From the NCBI GenBank assembly GCA_025997455.1, contig BNUP01000088.1, positions 1 through 9,037 on the forward strand: 9,037 nt of DNA, given 5' to 3'. The notes beneath the pieces were generated by a model. It did no database searches. It was not told the DNA's origin and was given only the letters and a program-made list of their open reading frames with translations. Made by a program: the position numbers and the translations under genes. The stretch's first letter is position 1; each line of letters starts with the position of its first letter. The stretch is from Fibrobacterales bacterium. Its GTDB lineage: Bacteria > Fibrobacterota > Fibrobacteria > Fibrobacterales > Fibrobacteraceae. Positions 6,040-9,037 of this stretch are shown one piece after another.

Positions 6040-7938
6040 TTAATCCCAAATATCGTCGAGTCCGCCCCTGCACCTATTCCACTCTTTATCTGCACTGCAG
6101 AGTTTTTCCAAAATGTTCGTATACACAGCGGTATTCACAAAACCCTTGTAAATGCGGCGTTCAACGGTTTCACCCGTCTCGTTATCTATAACGCTTATGG
6201 TGTCGTAGTGCTTTGGATTATCCTTATATTCGGCGACCATAGTCTTTGAGAGCAAACCCTCAACCACGCGCCCTATAAAGCGGGATATTGAAGTATTGAA
6301 CTCATTTTCGTTATCTTGCAAAATTTTAAAATCGCGGAAAGGTTTTCCGTATTGCAGCCAATAACGCAGAGCGAGAGCCACAACAACATCGCGAATAGCC
6401 GAACGGAATGCGAATTTATCTTCAAGTTTTCCGCCTGCCCAAGTTATGCGGGTGAGCGGATTATCCTTGTTCGGTTCAATTCTGGTTCCTTGTCCCGGAG
6501 TTACCGCTTTAATTTTTAGCGGCAACCGCCCAAGTAACTGCCAAGCCTTAGTGTAAATTATACAGAGTTGAACAAAAGGACTCTCGTGCTCGGTTGTCTG
6601 CCTGTAAAATGAGCCGAAACACCGCTGATAAAGCGATTCTTGGTCAAAAATTTGGTCGCTTGCTCTGCTTTCGGAAATTTTGGAATCGAGCAACAGCATA
6701 GTCTTTGAAAGTTCGGGGCGCATTCTCACTTCTAACTTTCTCGTCCGCGTTTTTGGGCGAACTCCCTCTTTATATATGTAATAAAAACCTTCAGCCTGCA
6801 TTTTTTGCCAAATAAAGAACTGCAAATCGTCGGCGGCACGCAAATGATAACTGAAAACCGGATTTTGACGATTGTTCGCCATAGTCACCAAACGCACAAA
6901 ATTCCCCGAATCGTGCTCCTCATTCTCAGACGGATAAGGAATAACAACTTTCACCAAAACGAGCGGATTTACGGGTTCATCAACGCGAGAGGCATATTGT
7001 TCATAAGTGAATAAACTCTGTGCTCCGTTTATGATTTTCGGATGGTCTATGGATAAAAACCACTTTCCCGATACTTGTTCGGACAGTAGATTATCGCCCG
7101 TAAGGGTCATTCCGTTGTGCAAAAAGGGAAATTCCTCTATTGTGTCGCTCTTTTCCATACCCAAAAATGCATCGAGCAAACTCGCGTTTGTGTGAGTCTG
7201 CGAACCGAGATAAGTTCTTATGTTTGAAGACACAATCATCATATTGTGCTTTGCCCTGTGTCGCCTGCCAAGTTCCAAATGATAATTATAAATCTCCTCA
7301 ATGGGCACAAAACCCACGAATAACTCGCCCCTCTTGCTCTTTATTCTCAAAGGTGCATTTTCAAGGGAAAGGCGGAGTTGCTCGTCTTCAATTTCTTCAC
7401 CATCTATTGTGTCGGTATCTGCGGATACTTCGGCTATTATGCGGAGTTCGTTTTTCCACGAGGTTAATTTTTTGCGCAGGTCATTTCTCGTTTTTTTCAT
7501 TTCGGAATCGGTAATATCCTTTCCGCCTTCGGTGCGCAAAATGGTTATCTCCAACCGTTGCGGGTTTCCCTCTATATCGGATTCTACCTCCGCATCATCC
7601 GCATTTTCATCGTCGGAATCGGCTGTGTGCCAAGTGGGGACTTCCTCGCGAATCGCCAAAAAGAACGGGTTGGTCGGGTTTGAAGTGCGTAGCAAAACAT
7701 CGCCCAGACTTTTTAAATCGGAGGAGAGCAGGGAAAGAGCACCGTCAATATCGTTTTCTTCGTCTAAGAATATGAACAACCCCAGTATTTTGTTGGTGTA
7801 TTGAAACGCGTGGAAACAGCCTTTTTGTTGGTTTAGGTAATGCAGTGCCTTCTTTTTTTCAAGCGGCACTCGAATATCCAAACTGCAATATTTGGCTATA
7901 AAATCCAATCTACGGTCAAACGCTTTATTCCAATCCAT
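6040..7938 (-). CDS. AIPR-family protein (putative abortive phage infection protein)
   Basis: A 632-residue protein with the core motifs of the AIPR (abortive infection phage resistance) family, named after a lactococcal phage-resistance protein. In order: SSNIRTYLG (237-245), FPFLHNGMTL (270-279), PKIINGAQSLF (300-310) and MANNRQNPV (353-361). These correspond to the family patterns N-x-R-x-aromatic-L-G, F..yNNGiT, iVNGcQt and tNsQNpv. The region before residue 200 is not recognised and holds an acidic stretch (about 105-124, rich in D/E). No signal peptide or membrane segment is seen, so it is likely cytosolic. The molecular activity of this family is not settled, and a nucleic-acid role is only a guess. 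The ATG at 7936-7938 has GGAG five bases upstream (revcomp of 7944-7947). surE follows after 6 bp. None of the partners I know from defence islands (restriction, methylase, Z1 or MORC-type ATPase genes) lies in the window, so here it stands alone or with surE. Confidence 0.82.
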   Translation of the reverse strand: MDWNKAFDRRLDFIAKYCSLDIRVPLEKKKALHYLNQQKGCFHAFQYTNKILGLFIFLDEENDIDGALSLLSSDLKSLGDVLLRTSNPTNPFFLAIREEVPTWHTADSDDENADDAEVESDIEGNPQRLEITILRTEGGKDITDSEMKKTRNDLRKKLTSWKNELRIIAEVSADTDTIDGEEIEDEQLRLSLENAPLRIKSKRGELFVGFVPIEEIYNYHLELGRRHRAKHNMMIVSSNIRTYLGSQTHTNASLLDAFLGMEKSDTIEEFPFLHNGMTLTGDNLLSEQVSGKWFLSIDHPKIINGAQSLFTYEQYASRVDEPVNPLVLVKVVIPYPSENEEHDSGNFVRLVTMANNRQNPVFSYHLRAADDLQFFIWQKMQAEGFYYIYKEGVRPKTRTRKLEVRMRPELSKTMLLLDSKISESRASDQIFDQESLYQRCFGSFYRQTTEHESPFVQLCIIYTKAWQLLGRLPLKIKAVTPGQGTRIEPNKDNPLTRITWAGGKLEDKFAFRSAIRDVVVALALRYWLQYGKPFRDFKILQDNENEFNTSISRFIGRVVEGLLSKTMVAEYKDNPKHYDTISVIDNETGETVERRIYKGFVNTAVYTNILEKLCSADKEWNRCRGGLDDIWD

Positions 7939-8099
7939 AAAAACTCCATTTTGTTATCGCGTGTAGGAATATAGAAAAAAAATTTTCGCTTTATATCGAG
8001 AAAAATGCAAAAAAGTGTGATTTTTGGCACTAAAAATTGCAAGTTTGGGAATGGGGGGGTGGGAACTCGGCATTGCCGCCATTGTTTATACAGATTATA
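7939..8099 (-). other. Leader region of the AIPR-surE operon
   Basis: No gene is seen here. Nearest the AIPR start it is AT-rich. A TATAAA (revcomp of 7990-7995) could be a -10 box but has no good -35 partner. ATTTTT-GGCACT-AAAAAT (8020-8037) is a short AT-rich hairpin. Further out come a G-run, the AACTCGGC motif (8064-8071) shared with the region before secA, and the dispersed 23-bp repeat. A promoter for AIPR-surE must lie here or just upstream, but I cannot place it confidently. Confidence 0.4.
8076..8098 (-). repeat. Dispersed 23-bp repeat, copy 2 (upstream of the AIPR gene)
   Basis: Read on the minus strand it contains ATAATCTG and TGTATAAACAATGGCGG and matches 2019-2041 at 22 of 23 positions. 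It lies about 140 bp before the AIPR start codon and in the same orientation as that gene, just as copy 1 does relative to secA. Confidence 0.65.
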
Positions 8100-8141
8100 A
8101 AGGCACGCGTTAGCCGTTCTTTTAACAACCCCCCCCCTCGA
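8100..8141 (+). repeat. 41/42-bp direct repeat, copy 1 (left arm of the folded element)
   Basis: Starts AAGGCACGCGTTAGCCGTTC, continues TTTTAACAA and a run of nine C, and ends CTCGA (last C shared with the run). It is identical to 8252-8292 except for one extra C. After CTCGA the two copies diverge. Confidence 0.85.
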
Positions 8142-8170
8142 ATAACCTCACCTTGACGGCGAGGCTATTC
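8140..8170. other. Internal hairpin 1 of the 127-bp element
   Basis: GAATAACCTC (8140-8149) pairs with GAGGCTATTC (8161-8170), nine of ten pairs, with an 11-nt loop (8150-8160). Confidence 0.55.
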
Positions 8171-8209
8171 TTCCCCCCGTTTCTACCGCACTAAGTGCTA
8201 ACGGGGGAA
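8171..8209. other. Internal hairpin 2 of the 127-bp element
   Basis: TTCCCCCCGTT (8171-8181) pairs with AACGGGGGAA (8200-8209), with one extra C. It encloses a second small palindrome GCACT-A-AGTGC (8188-8198) that stacks the stem further. It is GC-rich and strong. No T run follows, so it is not a classic terminator for + transcription. Confidence 0.6.
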
Positions 8210-8251
8210 ACGGAACGGCTCGCGTACCACTAAGCATTAAACCATAAGTCT

Positions 8252-8292
8252 AAGGCACGCGTTAGCCGTTCTTTTAACAACCCCCCCCTCGA
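8252..8292 (+). repeat. 41/42-bp direct repeat, copy 2, abutting the glucokinase remnant
   Basis: Same sequence as 8100-8141 but with eight C instead of nine. Only the left arm of the 127-bp element is present. Its last bases CTCGA run straight into glucokinase codons (CTC GAT TGG). Those five bases may be genuine glk sequence shared with the repeat, that is, microhomology at the junction. Confidence 0.85.
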
Positions 8293-9037
8293 TTGGGATA
8301 TTGACGGCAACGAACTTTCAAGAGAACTCGGATTAGAAATTCGCATTATAAACGATTTTTTGGGGATTTCGTATGGCATTCCCACGCTCGATGTGAATAA
8401 CCCCGAACAAATTCTTGTCCTTAAGCATACTGACGGCAGCACCCCCGAACCAAGACAAACTACAAAAGCGGTGATAGGACCGGGAACCGGTTTGGGAGCG
8501 AGTTTTCTCACTTGGACGGGCACGGATTATATTCCTAATTCGTCTGAGGGCGGTCATTTGACTTTTGCACCTTTTGACGACGATAGTCAGAGTTTCCGCG
8601 ATTATATGCGAAAGCAGTTAAACGCGTATCCCGATGTTGAGGTGCTGGTTTCGGGAACGGGAATTCAAAGTATATATGAGTGGTGGCGCGACACACGCGG
8701 TATTCCGCAGAACGATGCTTGGAAGGAAATTGAAAAAGCAAAACCGACCGACCGTCCCAAACTTATTTCCAAAATATCGGATTCAGACCCTGCCGCTGCA
8801 TCGATGTTGCGTCTCTTTGTAAAAATGCTCGCACGATACGCAAGCGATATTTCTACGCTGCTTTTACCGTTTGGCGGTTTGTATTTGGCAGGCGGAGCGG
8901 CACAAAAAGAACTCCGCTGGCTCATAGGCGATAATTTGTTTATGAAATACTACGAGATGGCTTACAACAAGAACATTAAACCTCTTCTCGCACAAGTTCC
9001 CGTGTATCTTATAAAGGATTACTCTATAAGTTTATAC
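8288..9037 (+). pseudogene. glk: 5'-truncated glucokinase (Glk family), also cut by the window end
   Basis: Glk-family glucokinases phosphorylate glucose to glucose-6-phosphate with ATP. The frame beginning LDWDIDGNELSRELG carries the family's motifs in order: IINDF with the catalytic Asp at 8354-8356, GPGTGLG (8477-8497), SEGGH (8543-8557), VSGTGIQSIYEWW, LLPFGGLYLAGGAA and PVYLI near the C-terminus. No stop or frameshift occurs up to 9037, and only some 15-20 C-terminal residues should lie beyond. About 80-90 N-terminal residues are missing, including the DxGGT phosphate loop. LDW corresponds to the end of the family's TN-L-x-W motif; upstream the frame enters the repeat and meets a stop at 8231-8233 without any ATG, GTG or TTG. 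The first in-frame candidates are TTG 8360, GTG 8393 and ATG 8606, none with a ribosome site. A recent truncation or an assembly join at the repeat would both fit. Confidence 0.85.

Larger units (their letters stand above)
8102..8228. repeat. 127-bp folded element with terminal inverted repeats and two internal hairpins
   Basis: GGCACGCGTTAGCCGTTC (8102-8119) pairs with GAACGGCTCGCGTACC (8213-8228): 16 pairs, one C-A mismatch (8104/8226) and a two-base TT bulge (8110-8111). Inside are a run of nine C (8129-8137) and two more hairpins at 8140-8170 and 8171-8209. The whole would fold into a multi-branched structure. There is no ORF of note and no transposase. It could be a small non-autonomous mobile element of the REP/MITE kind or a structured RNA. 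Confidence 0.6.

Noticed and set aside
8213..8271. The 59-bp hairpin with a two-base extrahelical bulge looks like an integron attC site.
   Set aside because: The core boxes do not fit: GTTAGCC departs from GTTRRRY, and the pairing AAC of the opposite box is absent because AA is exactly what is bulged out. There is no integrase gene or cassette-type ORF between the repeats.
8100..8292. Two identical 41-bp repeats 152 bp apart as a minimal CRISPR array.
   Set aside because: There are only two copies, the spacing is far longer than a spacer, the intervening DNA is itself palindromic, and no cas genes are present.
6040..8292. A full defence island (restriction-modification, BREX-like or toxin-antitoxin).
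   Set aside because: Only the AIPR gene has a defence link. No methylase, nuclease, helicase or antitoxin gene is present in the window.
8230..8925. Open frames on both strands overlapping the glucokinase remnant.
   Set aside because: The plus-strand glucokinase frame carries every family motif in order, so the others are shadows.

Overview
The window holds five intact or nearly intact protein genes, the last codons of a sixth gene, a 5'-truncated glucokinase remnant, and two gene-free stretches packed with folded repeats. SecA carries the N-terminal insertion I associate with the Bacteroidota/Fibrobacterota (FCB) group, and the genome keeps a nuo-type complex I and a cyanobacterial-like glucokinase. 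Shine-Dalgarno sites are present for some genes (GNAT, AIPR) and absent for others (nuoD, secA, surE). The best guess is an FCB-group bacterium, possibly Fibrobacterota, probably from a metagenome. That placement is inference.

Layout, left to right. Positions 1-1175 are the end of a nuo operon on the + strand: the last ten codons of an upstream gene, probably nuoC, joined by an ATGA overlap to nuoD. A GNAT acetyltransferase on the - strand ends exactly where nuoD ends, with no spacer. Positions 1629-2329 contain no convincing gene. They hold the GNAT promoter with a palindrome at its predicted start site, then a 422-bp fold-back element (1811-2232) with long imperfect inverted arms, then a hairpin just ahead of secA. 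secA (2330-5140, +) is complete, with a C-terminal SEC-C zinc motif. It converges on surE (-), leaving a 20-bp gap. surE lies 6 bp downstream of a 632-residue AIPR-family gene (-), a family linked to abortive phage infection, so AIPR-surE looks like a two-gene operon.

Positions 7939-8292 are again gene-free. They contain a 127-bp element (8102-8228) whose ends pair in a 16-bp stem around two further strong hairpins. A second copy of its left end lies at 8252-8292. Glucokinase coding sequence begins at that copy's edge and runs to the window end, lacking the N-terminal quarter of the protein and any plausible start codon.

Functionally, nuoD (respiration), secA (protein export), surE (nucleotide phosphatase) and glk (sugar phosphorylation) are housekeeping genes. 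The accessory signal comes from the AIPR gene, its tight link to surE, and the families of short folded repeats in both gene-free stretches. One 23-bp sequence occurs upstream of both secA and the AIPR gene in the same relative orientation.
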